A stretch of DNA of 64,000 nt, from assembly GCF_014268505.2 (NCBI RefSeq), contig NZ_JABWQP020000001.1:682001-746000 (forward strand). Reading direction: 5' to 3'. The notes beneath the pieces are model-generated. The model saw nothing but the letters and a program-made list of their open reading frames with translations. It had not been told where the DNA came from and searched no databases. This DNA is from Pseudomonas khorasanensis. GTDB lineage: Bacteria; Pseudomonadota; Gammaproteobacteria; Pseudomonadales; Pseudomonadaceae. A program made the translations under genes and the position numbers. Positions 18,621-27,446 of the stretch are shown one piece after another (within the stretch, counting starts at the first letter, position 1; each line of letters starts with the position of its first letter).

Positions 18621-19538
18621 TTAGCCGGAGCCATCGCCCGGCGGCGATCGATCCACCCGCAGCGCATCCACTACCAGCGAAAAAGCCGGCGACGGTTGTC
18701 GGCGGCTGGGGTAGTAGAGGTGGAAACCACTGAACGGTTCACACCAATCTTCCAGCACTCGGACTAGCCGACCTTCGGCCAGATGCGGGCTGAATTCGTC
18801 TTCCGGCAGGTAAGCAATGCCCAGCCCGTTCACGGCGGCGTCGGCGATGTGAACGGTGGAGTTGAACACCAGTTGGCCCTCCACGCGCACCTTCAGTTTT
18901 TTGCCCTGACGTTCGAATTCCCAGGCATCGACGCCATCGTAGGTCGGGAAACGGATGTCAATGCAACGGTGCGCGGCCAGATCGCGCGGATGTTGCGGGG
19001 CAGGGTGGCGGGCGAAGTAGTCGGGGGCGGCGACCACGGCCATGCGCACAGGCGGGCCGATGGGGACGGCGATCATGTCCTGGGCGACAGTGCCGCTGAA
19101 GCGCACGCCGGCATCGAAGCGGTCGGCGACGATGTCGCGAAAGCCGTAATTGATGTCGAACTCGAGTTTGATGTCCGGATACTGCAGCAGCAACGGCGTG
19201 AGTCTGGGCAGCAGGGTGGTCTTGATAATGCTGTCGCCGCACGTGATCCGCACGGTGCCGGCGGGTTTGTCGCGCAGCTCCGTCAAGGCGTCCAGTTCGG
19301 CTTCTATCTCATCAAAACGATGACCCACGGTGTGCAGCAATCGTTCGCCGGCCGCTGTCAGCGAAACGCTGCGCGTGGTGCGGGTCAGCAGGCGAATCTT
19401 CAAGCGGGTTTCCAGTGACGAGACGATCTGGCTCACCGCCGATTGGGTCACGCCTAGCTGCACCGCCGCGCGGGTAAAGCTGCCGCTACGGGCGACCGTG
19501 ACGAAGGCCAACAGGTCGTTGAAATTGGGTTTGGCCAT
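18621..19538 (-). CDS. LysR-family transcriptional regulator
   Basis: The 305-residue LTTR has an N-terminal helix-turn-helix (FTRAAVQLGVTQSAVSQIVSSLE, residues 21-43), RTTRSVSLTAAGERLL in the wing, and an effector domain starting near residue 90 (GTVRITCGDSIIKTTLLPRL). It belongs to the large CrgA/DhcR-like group that often controls a divergently placed oxidoreductase or hydrolase. Here it is divergent from an exported hydrolase and a CMD-family protein, which are its probable targets. The intergenic region holds the palindrome ATTAGCTAAT. Confidence 0.88.
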   Translation of the reverse strand: MAKPNFNDLLAFVTVARSGSFTRAAVQLGVTQSAVSQIVSSLETRLKIRLLTRTTRSVSLTAAGERLLHTVGHRFDEIEAELDALTELRDKPAGTVRITCGDSIIKTTLLPRLTPLLLQYPDIKLEFDINYGFRDIVADRFDAGVRFSGTVAQDMIAVPIGPPVRMAVVAAPDYFARHPAPQHPRDLAAHRCIDIRFPTYDGVDAWEFERQGKKLKVRVEGQLVFNSTVHIADAAVNGLGIAYLPEDEFSPHLAEGRLVRVLEDWCEPFSGFHLYYPSRRQPSPAFSLVVDALRVDRSPPGDGSG

Positions 19539-19590
19539 GACAAACGCTCAATGGATTCATTAGCAGAGTTTATAACCGCATTAAGCACTC

Positions 19591-19600
19591 ATTAGCTAAT
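19591..19600. promoter_or_regulatory. Palindrome in the LysR/hydrolase divergent promoter
   Basis: ATTAGCTAAT is a perfect 10-bp palindrome located 53 bp upstream of the LysR start and about 90 bp upstream of the hydrolase start. It could be part of a LysR binding site, although a clean T-N11-A core is not present at this exact position. Confidence 0.35.
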
Positions 19601-19690
19601 CAAAGCCTCATGCCTGCGCAACAATACGTCCATCCGGCCTCATGGCGTGCGCTTGCGCCTGCCTGGCTCTTCTTTGCTGAAGGACGCCCC

Positions 19691-20719
19691 ATGAAAAGAC
19701 TCTTCGTACTGCTCGGGTTTCTCCTGAGTTCATTCACTGCCCTGGGAGCCGATATGTCCCACGGTGCCGACAATTTTTTCAAGAGCGACAAAGTGACCGT
19801 GCAGAAGGTCAGCTTCAAAAATCAGTATCAGCTTAATGTGGTGGGCAACCTGTTCATCCCCAAGGGGCTGGACCCGGCGGCGCGCAGCGCGGCGATTATT
19901 GTCGGCCACCCGATGGGCGCGGTGAAGGAGCAAAGCTCCAATCTCTACGCGCAGAAGCTGGCGGAGCAGGGCTTCGTTACCCTGTCGCTCGACCTGTCGT
20001 TCTGGGGTGAAAGTGAAGGCGCACCCCGCAACGCAGTGCTGCCGGACATGTACGCGGAGGATTTCAGCGCCGCCGTCGATTACCTTGGCACAAGGCCGTT
20101 TATCGACCGTCAGCGCATCGGCGTGCTGGGCATCTGCGGCAGCGGCAGCTTCGTGATCAGTGCGGCGAAAATCGACCCGCGCATGAAAGCCATCGCCACG
20201 GTCAGCATGTACGACATGGGCGCGGCAAACCGTGACGGCCTCAAACATTCGCAAAGCCTTGAGCAGCGCAAGCAGATCATTGCGCAAGCGGCGGAGCAAC
20301 GTTACGCCGAGTTCACGGGGGGCAAGATCGAGTACACCGGCGGCACCGTGCTGGAGCTCAAGGACGACACTCACCCGATCCAGCGCGAGTTCTTCGACTT
20401 CTACCGCACCCCGCGTGGCGAGTTCACTCCGGCCAGCTCAACGCCGCAACAGACCACGCGCCCGACGCTGAGCAGCAACACCAAGTTCATTAACTTCTAC
20501 CCGTTCGTCGATATCGAGAGCATTTCACCGCGGCCGATGTTGTTTATCGCCGGTGCCGACGCCCACTCCCGCGAGTTCAGCGAAGAAGCGTTTCGCCTGG
20601 CGGGTCAACCGAAGGAACTGGTGATCGTGCAGAACGCCGGCCACGTCGATCTGTACGACCGGGTTGAGCTGATCCCCTTCGCCAAGCTGACTGAGTTCTT
20701 CAAGAGCCACTTGAAGTAA
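19691..20719 (+). CDS. Exported alpha/beta hydrolase with a probable Cys nucleophile
   Basis: The 342-residue protein has a clear Sec signal peptide (MKRLFVLLGFLLSSFTALGA). The mature part is an alpha/beta hydrolase. It shows GHPMGAVKEQSSN near the oxyanion region, the elbow LGICGSGSF, in which Cys takes the usual Ser place as in dienelactone-hydrolase/YcjY-like families, an acidic residue in IAGADAHSRE, and His in NAGHVDLYDR. The start at 19691 is chosen because GAAGGA precedes it by 6 nt and the signal peptide follows directly. A second gene for an exported CMD-family protein lies 59 bp downstream. The substrate is unknown; a periplasmic lactone or ester is plausible. Confidence 0.8.
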   Translation: MKRLFVLLGFLLSSFTALGADMSHGADNFFKSDKVTVQKVSFKNQYQLNVVGNLFIPKGLDPAARSAAIIVGHPMGAVKEQSSNLYAQKLAEQGFVTLSLDLSFWGESEGAPRNAVLPDMYAEDFSAAVDYLGTRPFIDRQRIGVLGICGSGSFVISAAKIDPRMKAIATVSMYDMGAANRDGLKHSQSLEQRKQIIAQAAEQRYAEFTGGKIEYTGGTVLELKDDTHPIQREFFDFYRTPRGEFTPASSTPQQTTRPTLSSNTKFINFYPFVDIESISPRPMLFIAGADAHSREFSEEAFRLAGQPKELVIVQNAGHVDLYDRVELIPFAKLTEFFKSHLK

Positions 20720-20778
20720 TCCTCACTGCGACGGAGCACAGCCATGCACGTTCTCGCAAGAAAACAGGAGAGCCATTG

Positions 20779-21540
20779 ATGTTCCAGACATCGCTGCATC
20801 AGCATCGCCTGCTTCGAGCCGTGGCCCTCGGCTGCGCCATCCTCGCCGGTGCAGTCTGCGTGCATCCCCTCTGCGCCAATCCCTCCCTCTCACCGGAGAA
20901 ACCGACCATGAACGAACAACCCCTGACCCTTAAACAACTGGCAATAGCGCCGATCGCTGCCAACATGGCGATCGGCGACATGCCGCGCTTGCACGACGCG
21001 CTGAATCACGGTCTCGACGCCGGGCTGACCCTCAGCGAGGTCAAGGAAGTCCTCGTGCAGCTGTACGCCTACGCCGGTTTTCCGCGCAGCCTCAATGCCT
21101 TGTCATTGTTGATGAAGGTCGTTCAGGAACGTGCCGAACGGGGCATCGAAGACGCGCCGGGGCGTGAGCCCGGTCCGGTTCCATCGGGGCACGCGCTGAC
21201 CGAACTGGGCACCGACAATCAAACACGCCTGGTCGGCGCGAGGGTATCCGGCCCGCTGTTCGAGTTCGCGCCGGCGATTGATCAGTTTTTGAAGGTGCAC
21301 TTGTTCGGCGACATCTTCGCCCGGGACAACCTGCAATGGACTGATCGCGAACTGGCCACGGTTGGTGCGCTCGCTGCGATGGCTGGGGTGGAATCGCAAC
21401 TGGAGGCGCATTTGAAAATAAGCCTGAATGTGGGACTGACGGCCGAGCAGTTGCGGCAGGTGGCCGCTGAGTTGCAGGCGTGTGGGGATGTGCAGGCTGC
21501 GGAGCGGGTGGTGGCGGGGCTGGACAAGATCCAGCGGTGA
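20779..21540 (+). CDS. Carboxymuconolactone decarboxylase (CMD)-family protein with an apparent signal peptide
   Basis: The 253-residue protein has a hydrophobic leader (LLRAVALGCAILAGAVCVHPLCA) followed by two CMD/AhpD-like helical domains (about 60-120 and 160-240). Motifs such as LTLSEVKEVLVQLYAYAGFPRSLNAL and WTDRELATVGALAAM are typical. The CxxC redox pair of AhpD is absent, so peroxidase activity is unlikely. A TTG directly precedes the ATG, and GGAG lies upstream. An internal ATG at 20908 with its own GGAG would give a leaderless cytoplasmic form of the usual family length, so two forms are possible. It forms a probable two-gene operon with the exported hydrolase. Confidence 0.78.
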   Translation: MFQTSLHQHRLLRAVALGCAILAGAVCVHPLCANPSLSPEKPTMNEQPLTLKQLAIAPIAANMAIGDMPRLHDALNHGLDAGLTLSEVKEVLVQLYAYAGFPRSLNALSLLMKVVQERAERGIEDAPGREPGPVPSGHALTELGTDNQTRLVGARVSGPLFEFAPAIDQFLKVHLFGDIFARDNLQWTDRELATVGALAAMAGVESQLEAHLKISLNVGLTAEQLRQVAAELQACGDVQAAERVVAGLDKIQR

Positions 21541-21582
21541 GGGCGGCACAGGTTGATTACAACCCTGTTACGGCCATTCGTA

Positions 21583-22581
21583 TTATGAGCGCTGCCGCCG
21601 ACTCGCTCCCGGCGAGTCTCCCGTCATGCGCTTGAACGCACGACTGAAAGCCGCTTGGGAGGTATAGCCCAGGCGCTGCGCCACTTCTTCGATCGGCATC
21701 CTTTCCAGCGTCAGCCACTGGCTGGCCAGGCGCATGCGTAGTTCGGTGGTGTAGCGCAGCGGCGGGGTGCCGAGTGTGGTCTGGAAGCGTTCGGCGAAGA
21801 CCGAGCGTGAGGTGTTGCAGAGCGCTGCGAGTTCGGCGACGGTCCAGTCGCGGCCCGGTTGTTGGTGCAAGGCCAGCAAGGCCTTCGCCAGACGTGGGTC
21901 GCGCAGGGCGGCCACGAGACCGGAGGCATTGCCGCAAGCGCATTCGACCCAGCCGCGAACAATCATTGCAGCCACTACGTCGGCGAGGCGAGCGAGTATG
22001 CCGGCGAAGCCGATGCGCGCTGCGCTGACTTCGCGTTCCATGGAGGCGAGGATCGGCATAAGTCCTGGATAGCGCTGGCCGCCTGCGTCGATCAGCATAA
22101 CTCCCGGCATCAGCCGACCGAGGCCTTGCAGGGTGCCGAGTTCGAACTCCATACAGCCACTGAAGAGCAGGGCGCTATCGCCGGGATCGGTGCTTTGCCC
22201 GACCTGCACCGCGCACACCGTGTCGCCGAGTGGCGCGGCGACGGCGCTGTCAATGTCCTGCACTTCGGCGCCTGCCTGGGATAGCAACTGGTGCGCGGCG
22301 CCATGGGCAATAAATACCGCATTGCCCGCTGACAATTCGTACATGCTGCCGTCTTCAAACCGCAACACCGCCGATCCAGCGGCCACGAAGTGAAAATACG
22401 CATGGCCGGATTTGTCGCTGAAACCGAGGCCATACGGCGCAGCGGCGTGGATCCGTCGATACTGCACGCCACGCAGACGCATGCTGCGCAGCAACTCAGT
22501 GATGAGGTCCGAGGACATCGAGAAGGGATCGGTGCTGCTCATATTCGGGGTTTCGATCAAAAGTTCAAGACTGTGCATCAT
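21583..22581 (-). CDS. AraC-family regulator with N-terminal cupin domain
   Basis: The 332-residue protein has a cupin ligand-binding domain (FHFVAAGSAVLRFEDG and FIAHGAAHQLL, residues about 60-110) and a C-terminal double helix-turn-helix (WTVAELAALCNTSRSVFAERF and MPIEEVAQRLGYTSQAAFSRAFKRMTG split over residues about 240-325). The GxSPxxYR-like tail is GDSPGASRR. It is divergent from the MFS transporter gene at 22642, with only 60 bp between the starts. Regulation of that exporter, in the manner common for cupin_6 AraC/MFS pairs, is likely. A second ATG at 22542 is a possible start. Confidence 0.87.
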   Translation of the reverse strand: MMHSLELLIETPNMSSTDPFSMSSDLITELLRSMRLRGVQYRRIHAAAPYGLGFSDKSGHAYFHFVAAGSAVLRFEDGSMYELSAGNAVFIAHGAAHQLLSQAGAEVQDIDSAVAAPLGDTVCAVQVGQSTDPGDSALLFSGCMEFELGTLQGLGRLMPGVMLIDAGGQRYPGLMPILASMEREVSAARIGFAGILARLADVVAAMIVRGWVECACGNASGLVAALRDPRLAKALLALHQQPGRDWTVAELAALCNTSRSVFAERFQTTLGTPPLRYTTELRMRLASQWLTLERMPIEEVAQRLGYTSQAAFSRAFKRMTGDSPGASRRQRS

Positions 22582-22641
22582 AGATCATCCGGTTTGCCAT
22601 CCATAGACTGGCGTCTCGACAATGTCTGAGGAAGTCTTGCG

Positions 22642-23886
22642 ATGAATGATTGTGTCTGTAACGGACAGCCCGGTAAGGGCATCCGCGCGGGTGAGGAGCC
22701 GACGACACCTGCGTGGATGGCGGTGTTTTCGCTGGCGATGGGGGTGTTCGGTTTGCTCACGGCGGAATATTTACCGGCCAGCCTGCTGACACCGATGGCG
22801 CTGGATCTCGGCGTCAGCGAGGCGTTGGCCGGTCAAGCCGTGACGGTGACCGCAGTGGTGGCGTTGTTTGCCGGATTGCTGGTGCCAGGGTTGACGCGCA
22901 GCCTTGATCGGCGGCTGGTGTTGCTCGGTTTTTCGGGTCTGATGATTGCATCGAACCTGCTGGTCGCGTTCTCGTCCAGCCTTACGGTGTTGCTGGTGAT
23001 GCGAATCCTTTTGGGCATAGCCCTGGGTGGTTTCTGGAGCATGGCGGCGGCCGTTGCGATGCGACTCGTGCCGGCGGCGCTGCTGCCGCGCGCGCTGTCG
23101 ATCATCTTCAGCGGGATCGCGGTCGGTACCGTGGTGGCGGTGCCGCTGGGCAGTTATCTCGGCGGGCAATTTGGCTGGCGCAGTGCGTTTTTCGCAGCGG
23201 CAGCGGTTGGCGTGGTAACGCTGGTTTTTCAAATGTTCACGTTACCGAGTCTGGCGCCCCATCGTCCGTCACGCCTGCGCACTGTACTGGAGGTTTTGCG
23301 GCGACCGGGCATTGCCGTCGGCATGTTCGGATGCGTATTGGTGCACACCGGGCACTTTGCGTTGTTCACCTACATCAGGCCATTTCTGGAAAGCACCACG
23401 GGCGTCGGTCCGCAGGCTTTGGCACTGATGCTACTGGGTTTCGGCGTGGCGAACTTTGCCGGCACGCTGTTCGCCGGTTGGCTGTTGCAGCGCAGTCCAC
23501 GCGCAACGTTGGTGCTGATGCCGGTGCTGGTGGGCGTTGCCGCTCTGGCGCTGGTCGGATTACCGGCGTCTGTCACCGGGCAGGTGTTGCTTCTGGCGCT
23601 GTGGGGGATGGCTTTCGGTGGTGTGCCGGTCGCATGGTCGAACTGGGTGGCGCGCTCGATACCGGATCAGGCGGAAAGCGCGGGCGGCATGGTCGTGGCG
23701 TCGGTGCAATCAGCCATTGCCGCAGGCGCCGCCGCCGGCGGTTCGGTGTTCAGTTTCAGCGGCATCAATGGTGTGTTTGTCGCGGCCGGAATACTGATGT
23801 TGCTGGCCGCGTTGCTGATTGCGCTGAAGGTCAACGTCGATCTGCCGGAACCGGGTTCGGCGGCAGCGGCGCCGCTGCACGTGTGA
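22642..23886 (+). CDS. MFS transporter, DHA1-type exporter
   Basis: The 414-residue protein has 12 likely membrane helices. The opening segment FGLLTAEYLPASLLTPMA and LGIALGGFWSMAAA are typical of DHA1 drug/metabolite exporters (NepI/AraJ/YdhP-like). GAGGAAG precedes the ATG. It is divergent from the AraC/cupin regulator. The substrate cannot be read from the sequence; nucleoside-, sugar- or drug-export roles are all known in the group. Confidence 0.85.
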   Translation: MNDCVCNGQPGKGIRAGEEPTTPAWMAVFSLAMGVFGLLTAEYLPASLLTPMALDLGVSEALAGQAVTVTAVVALFAGLLVPGLTRSLDRRLVLLGFSGLMIASNLLVAFSSSLTVLLVMRILLGIALGGFWSMAAAVAMRLVPAALLPRALSIIFSGIAVGTVVAVPLGSYLGGQFGWRSAFFAAAAVGVVTLVFQMFTLPSLAPHRPSRLRTVLEVLRRPGIAVGMFGCVLVHTGHFALFTYIRPFLESTTGVGPQALALMLLGFGVANFAGTLFAGWLLQRSPRATLVLMPVLVGVAALALVGLPASVTGQVLLLALWGMAFGGVPVAWSNWVARSIPDQAESAGGMVVASVQSAIAAGAAAGGSVFSFSGINGVFVAAGILMLLAALLIALKVNVDLPEPGSAAAAPLHV

Positions 23887-23911
23887 TTCGTCAGGGCGCT
23901 CCCCAAGTGGC

Positions 23912-23938
23912 GTTGGCGGGGCACTGAACCCCGCCAAC
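23912..23938. terminator. Hairpin between convergent MFS and msrA genes
   Basis: GTTGGCGGGG and CCCCGCCAAC form a perfect 10-bp stem around a 7-nt loop. It sits in the 62-bp gap between two convergent genes. There is no U-tract on either side, so it is a transcript-end hairpin or attenuator rather than a classical intrinsic terminator. Confidence 0.55.
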
Positions 23939-23948
23939 CGCACTGTCC

Positions 23949-24455
23949 TTAGCTGCGTTTTGGCAGTTTCCAGTTCGGCCGGATGAAGTGGCAGGTGTAC
24001 CCGTTCGGAATACGCTCCAGATAATCCTGATGCTCGGGTTCCGCTTCCCAGAACGGTCCGGCCGGTTCGATCTCTGTGACCACTCGTCCGGGCCACAACC
24101 CCGAAGCATCGACATCGGCAGCGGTATCCTCAGCGACCGCGCGTTGCTCCTCGTTCAGGTAATAGATCGCGGAACGATAGCTGGGGCCAAGGTCGTTGCC
24201 TTGGCGGTTGGGTGTGCTTGGGTCGTGGATCTGGAAGAAGAACTCGAGGATCTGCCGGTAACTGATCACGGTCGGGTCAAACACGATTTCGATCGCTTCG
24301 GCGTGATTACCGTGGTTTCGGTAGGTCGCATTCGGCACATTGCCGCCGGTATAACCGACACGTGTGTTCAGCACGCCCGGGTAACGGCGCAACAAATCCT
24401 GCATGCCCCAGAAGCAGCCGCCGGCGAGAATGGCAGTTTCGGTTTGGGTGGTCAT
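23949..24455 (-). CDS. msrA: Peptide methionine sulfoxide reductase A
   Basis: The 168-residue protein has the MsrA signature AGGCFWGMQ with catalytic Cys14, and conserved [31 protein letters not shown] and [10 protein letters not shown] segments. It reduces the S-epimer of methionine sulfoxide in proteins or free form using thioredoxin. At 168 residues it is the short form, close to the catalytic core, with a single further Cys near residue 155 (YTCHF) as the likely resolving residue. Most Pseudomonas genomes carry a longer main MsrA, so this may be a paralogue. Confidence 0.93.
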   Translation of the reverse strand: MTTQTETAILAGGCFWGMQDLLRRYPGVLNTRVGYTGGNVPNATYRNHGNHAEAIEIVFDPTVISYRQILEFFFQIHDPSTPNRQGNDLGPSYRSAIYYLNEEQRAVAEDTAADVDASGLWPGRVVTEIEPAGPFWEAEPEHQDYLERIPNGYTCHFIRPNWKLPKRS

Positions 24456-24751
24456 GGTATGTCCTTCCTCTCGGGGATGGTGGGATACGCTCTGTTATGA
24501 GGGCGGGTTGGCCGATTCCAAGGGCCTGGACGAACTCAATCTGCTAAGGAAGTCAGCGAAAGTGTCGAATGTCAGGCCGAACAAAACCAGGGCGGACAAG
24601 CTATCGGGCGACGTCCGATCGATGCGGCAAAGGATTATGCCCGTTCGCACCGTTTGAGTTTCGTAACGCTTACGACATTCAAAAACGTACCTTGGAACGC
24701 ACCGCTTTATTCGCGCCTGGGATTCGTAACGCCGCATTGCGCCAGTCGGCC
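24456..24751. other. 296-bp intergenic region without a convincing gene
   Basis: This lies between msrA (start 24455) and the end of the TonB receptor gene, both on the minus strand. Overlapping open frames exist on both strands (for example minus 24495-24767 and plus 24569-25051), but none has a ribosome site plus a credible protein. It presumably contains the msrA promoter near 24460-24500. Confidence 0.4.
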
Positions 24752-26878
24752 TTACAACAAACTCCACGATACCCCGACATACACGCCCATGCCTTCGCCC
24801 GGCGTCGAGCGTGCCGCATCCAGCCCCCTGTCGTCATACCCCGGCGTGACTGTCGCCGCGTAACGCTTGCCGGTCAGGTTGCGCATGTCCACCCAGCCCT
24901 GCCAGTCACCCTTCGGCGCGTTGTAGCCCAGCGTGGCGCCGAACAGGGCGTACGGGTCGGCGTAATAGCTGTTCGCGTAATCCACGGCAACTTTGGACAC
25001 CAGTTGTGTATTCACGGCGGCAAAGAACCCTTGCGGCCAGTCGTAACGTAGCTCGCCCTGGTAAAAATGCATCGGCAAGCCCGGCAGGCGGTTGTCGCCG
25101 AAGCGCTCGTCGTCGCGGTAGTGGAAGTCGCTGAAACTGTAAGCCTGACGCAAGCTCAGCTGGCGCCCATCGGCGGCAGTCCAGAGCTTGCTGTTGAGAC
25201 TGGCCTCGATCCCCTGATGCACGGTTGGGCTGGCGTTGAGTTCATAGGGCGTGACGGCGCTGGCATCCGGCAACACCGAGAGCAGTTCGTGGCGCACTTG
25301 CGCGTAGTACCACGCCAGGCTCCATTCACCGACAGCGCTGTCGCCACGACCGCCGAGTTCCAGCGTAGTCGCGGTCTGGTTTTGCAGTTCGATCGGGTCG
25401 CGTTGGGTGCCGGTTGCGGCGCCATTGCCGACCGGGAAGCGCACGTTGGAGCTGTAGATCAGCGACCACGGGTGCGGCGCTTCGACGGAGCGGCTGAGAT
25501 TGCCGAACACCTGCACATCCGGGGTGATCTGGTAACGCAGGCCGATACGCGGTGCGTAGTCCCAGTCGTTGAGGCTGGTTTTGCCGCCACCTTGGGGGTA
25601 GGTCACGGCGCTTTCGCGGCGGGTGTAGATGGCGGCAAGGCCTGTGGTCAGCCAGAAATCGTCGGTCAGTTCCAGGTCGTTGCCAAAATGCAAAACGGTG
25701 TCCGAGCCCTGATAGGTGAAATTGCGCATGCGCGTCCCCGGCGCATAATTGGCGGTGTTGCCCGTTGGGATGCGCACGAACTCGCTGGCGCCATCGTTGG
25801 GCAGGTGCTTGGTCACGCGCAGGCCGACAGTGCTGCGGCTTTCCATGCCGAAAAGGGTGTCGCGGCGTTTGTAGTCGAAGGTGCCACTGACGTCGGTGTA
25901 GGCGACCTTCAAACGGTTCGGGCCCTCGCGCAAGTCCATCGGATAGTCGTGGTAGACGAGGCCTGTCTGGAGGCTCGAATCGTCGTCGATGTAGAACGTG
26001 GTCTTGTTGCCAATGAATGTGCTGCCCGGCTGTTTGCGGCTGTCGTCGCGCGCGACATACGCCGGGTTGGCCGCCCGTGGACTGTGTTCGATGGAGTGTT
26101 TGGTCACGCGCCCGGCCAGGTCGTTGTCGGTTTCGCGATAGCGGAAATAGAAGCGTGTTTCCAGATTCGGGTTGAAGCGATAACCGACGTTGGCGATCAG
26201 GCCTGTGCTCTCGCTGGCGGTGTGATCCTGATAGCCGTCAGCGTCGGCATCGGTCAGCGACACGTAATAATCGAAATCACCCAAGACCTGGCCAGAGCTG
26301 ATCTGGCGCTGCTGATAACCGTGACTGCCGGTGGCGTAGCGCACTTGCAGCTTCGGCGCGGTGTAACCGGTGTGGCTGACGTAATCGATGGCGCCGCCCA
26401 GCGCGAGCGAGCCGCGATCAAATCCGTTGGCGCCGCGCAGCACTTCCACATGATCAACCCACAGCGGCTCAAGCAATTCGTACGGCGTGCCGCCCGGGCC
26501 GGTCAGTGGCAGGCCGTCGAGCATTGTGTACAGCCCCGACGCGTGTGCGCCGGGGGCGCGGTTGATACCCGAGCCGCGGATGGAGATCTTCACGCCTTCG
26601 TTGCCCGCCGACTGCGCGTACACGCCCGGCTGATAGGCCAGCACATCCTGATTACTGGCGACGCGGCCCTGCAATGGCTGGCGCATATCGACCACGTTGG
26701 TCCCGCCCGGCACCTGTTCGAGGCGTGCCCTGGCCTCGTCGACCGTTGCATCCGTGCCGCCGCGCTCATCGGCCGAAATCAGCACTTGCCCCAGTTCCAG
26801 ACCTTGGGTCTCGCCCACCGCCGGGCAGGCCAGGGCCAGGCCGAGCAGGGCGGCGGGCAGGGATTTGGGCGACGGCAT
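24752..26878 (-). CDS. TonB-dependent outer-membrane receptor
   Basis: The 708-residue receptor has a signal peptide (MPSPKSLPAALLGLALACPAVG). A TonB-box-like stretch (QVLISADERGG) follows, then a plug domain (VVDMRQPLQGRVASNQDVLAYQPGV split over residues 60-90; VEVLRGANGFDRGSLALGGAI) and a beta-barrel ending in Y-x-G-V-S-W-S-L-L, which is slightly unusual because most end in Phe or Trp. No N-terminal STN signalling domain is present, so it does not signal to an anti-sigma factor. The start at 26878 is supported by GGAG and the signal peptide. I see no clear Fur box upstream, so the ligand may be something other than a ferric siderophore. Confidence 0.88.
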   Translation of the reverse strand: MPSPKSLPAALLGLALACPAVGETQGLELGQVLISADERGGTDATVDEARARLEQVPGGTNVVDMRQPLQGRVASNQDVLAYQPGVYAQSAGNEGVKISIRGSGINRAPGAHASGLYTMLDGLPLTGPGGTPYELLEPLWVDHVEVLRGANGFDRGSLALGGAIDYVSHTGYTAPKLQVRYATGSHGYQQRQISSGQVLGDFDYYVSLTDADADGYQDHTASESTGLIANVGYRFNPNLETRFYFRYRETDNDLAGRVTKHSIEHSPRAANPAYVARDDSRKQPGSTFIGNKTTFYIDDDSSLQTGLVYHDYPMDLREGPNRLKVAYTDVSGTFDYKRRDTLFGMESRSTVGLRVTKHLPNDGASEFVRIPTGNTANYAPGTRMRNFTYQGSDTVLHFGNDLELTDDFWLTTGLAAIYTRRESAVTYPQGGGKTSLNDWDYAPRIGLRYQITPDVQVFGNLSRSVEAPHPWSLIYSSNVRFPVGNGAATGTQRDPIELQNQTATTLELGGRGDSAVGEWSLAWYYAQVRHELLSVLPDASAVTPYELNASPTVHQGIEASLNSKLWTAADGRQLSLRQAYSFSDFHYRDDERFGDNRLPGLPMHFYQGELRYDWPQGFFAAVNTQLVSKVAVDYANSYYADPYALFGATLGYNAPKGDWQGWVDMRNLTGKRYAATVTPGYDDRGLDAARSTPGEGMGVYVGVSWSLL

Positions 26879-27066
26879 CGAGAAAACTCCAGGCAAACTA
26901 GGGCGGGCAATGAACAGTGCGACGCAAGAATGAACGAACGAAACACATGGCGATCTGGCTTTTTTACCCGGCGATGGCACACAGCCGGACGTGGATAAAC
27001 TCATGGATCAGGCGTTTCGGGTCAATAAACAATTCCAGTGGGCTGTTGAAGTGCGAGGACAGGTTC

Positions 27067-27156
27067 ATGGCAAAGGACAGAAAAACTGCACATCCTCTTG
27101 TATGGGCTCGCACCTTCAACGGTTTGTATAAACCGTCCATCCGTCGTCTGGCCTGA
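27067..27156 (+). CDS. Possible 29-residue basic small ORF
   Basis: ATG at 27067 is preceded by GAGG (8 nt spacing) and opens a 29-codon frame (MAKDRKTAHPLVWARTF...) ending in TGA. The product is strongly basic. It lies in the 329-bp gap upstream of the TonB receptor gene, on the opposite strand. There is no homology basis for calling it real; only its ribosome site and the otherwise empty location support it. Confidence 0.25.
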   Translation: MAKDRKTAHPLVWARTFNGLYKPSIRRLA

Positions 27157-27207
27157 ACCTCTGTCGCGCTGATTTTTCTACCGGGTAAGTCCTTCAGGAG
27201 ATACCCC

Positions 27208-27423
27208 ATGTTCGATCAGCAAAAAAAGGCATCACTGGCGGCCTGGCGCCAACTGGCGAAGCAGGCGGAGGCTGATCTGGATCCGGAGCAGCAATATGAC
27301 GAACTGCTCAAGGCTGCCGATGAGATGGAGGAGCTAGGCCTGATCACCAGTGCCGAATGGCGTCAGTTGGTGCGCGATGCCGGCAACGTCTTTACCCTCA
27401 ACGACGAACAGCCACAGGGCTGA
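27208..27423 (+). CDS. Small acidic hypothetical protein
   Basis: A 71-residue acidic, helical protein (FDQQKKASLAAWRQLAKQAE then LDPEQQYDELLKAADEMEELG) with a strong ribosome site (CAGGAG) before the ATG. I do not recognise a family with certainty. The gene for a VOC protein starts 23 bp downstream on the same strand, so the two may be cotranscribed. Confidence 0.6.
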   Translation: MFDQQKKASLAAWRQLAKQAEADLDPEQQYDELLKAADEMEELGLITSAEWRQLVRDAGNVFTLNDEQPQG

Positions 27424-27446
27424 AAGCTGCGAATGGAGGACATCCC

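Noticed and set aside
24495..24767. 90-codon minus-strand frame between msrA and the TonB receptor
   Set aside because: It overlaps the end of the receptor gene, lacks a ribosome site, and has an Arg/Ser/Cys-rich composition typical of noncoding frames.
26917..27156. 79-codon plus-strand frame
   Set aside because: The upstream half runs over the TonB receptor leader; only the last 29 codons have a plausible ribosome site and are listed separately.
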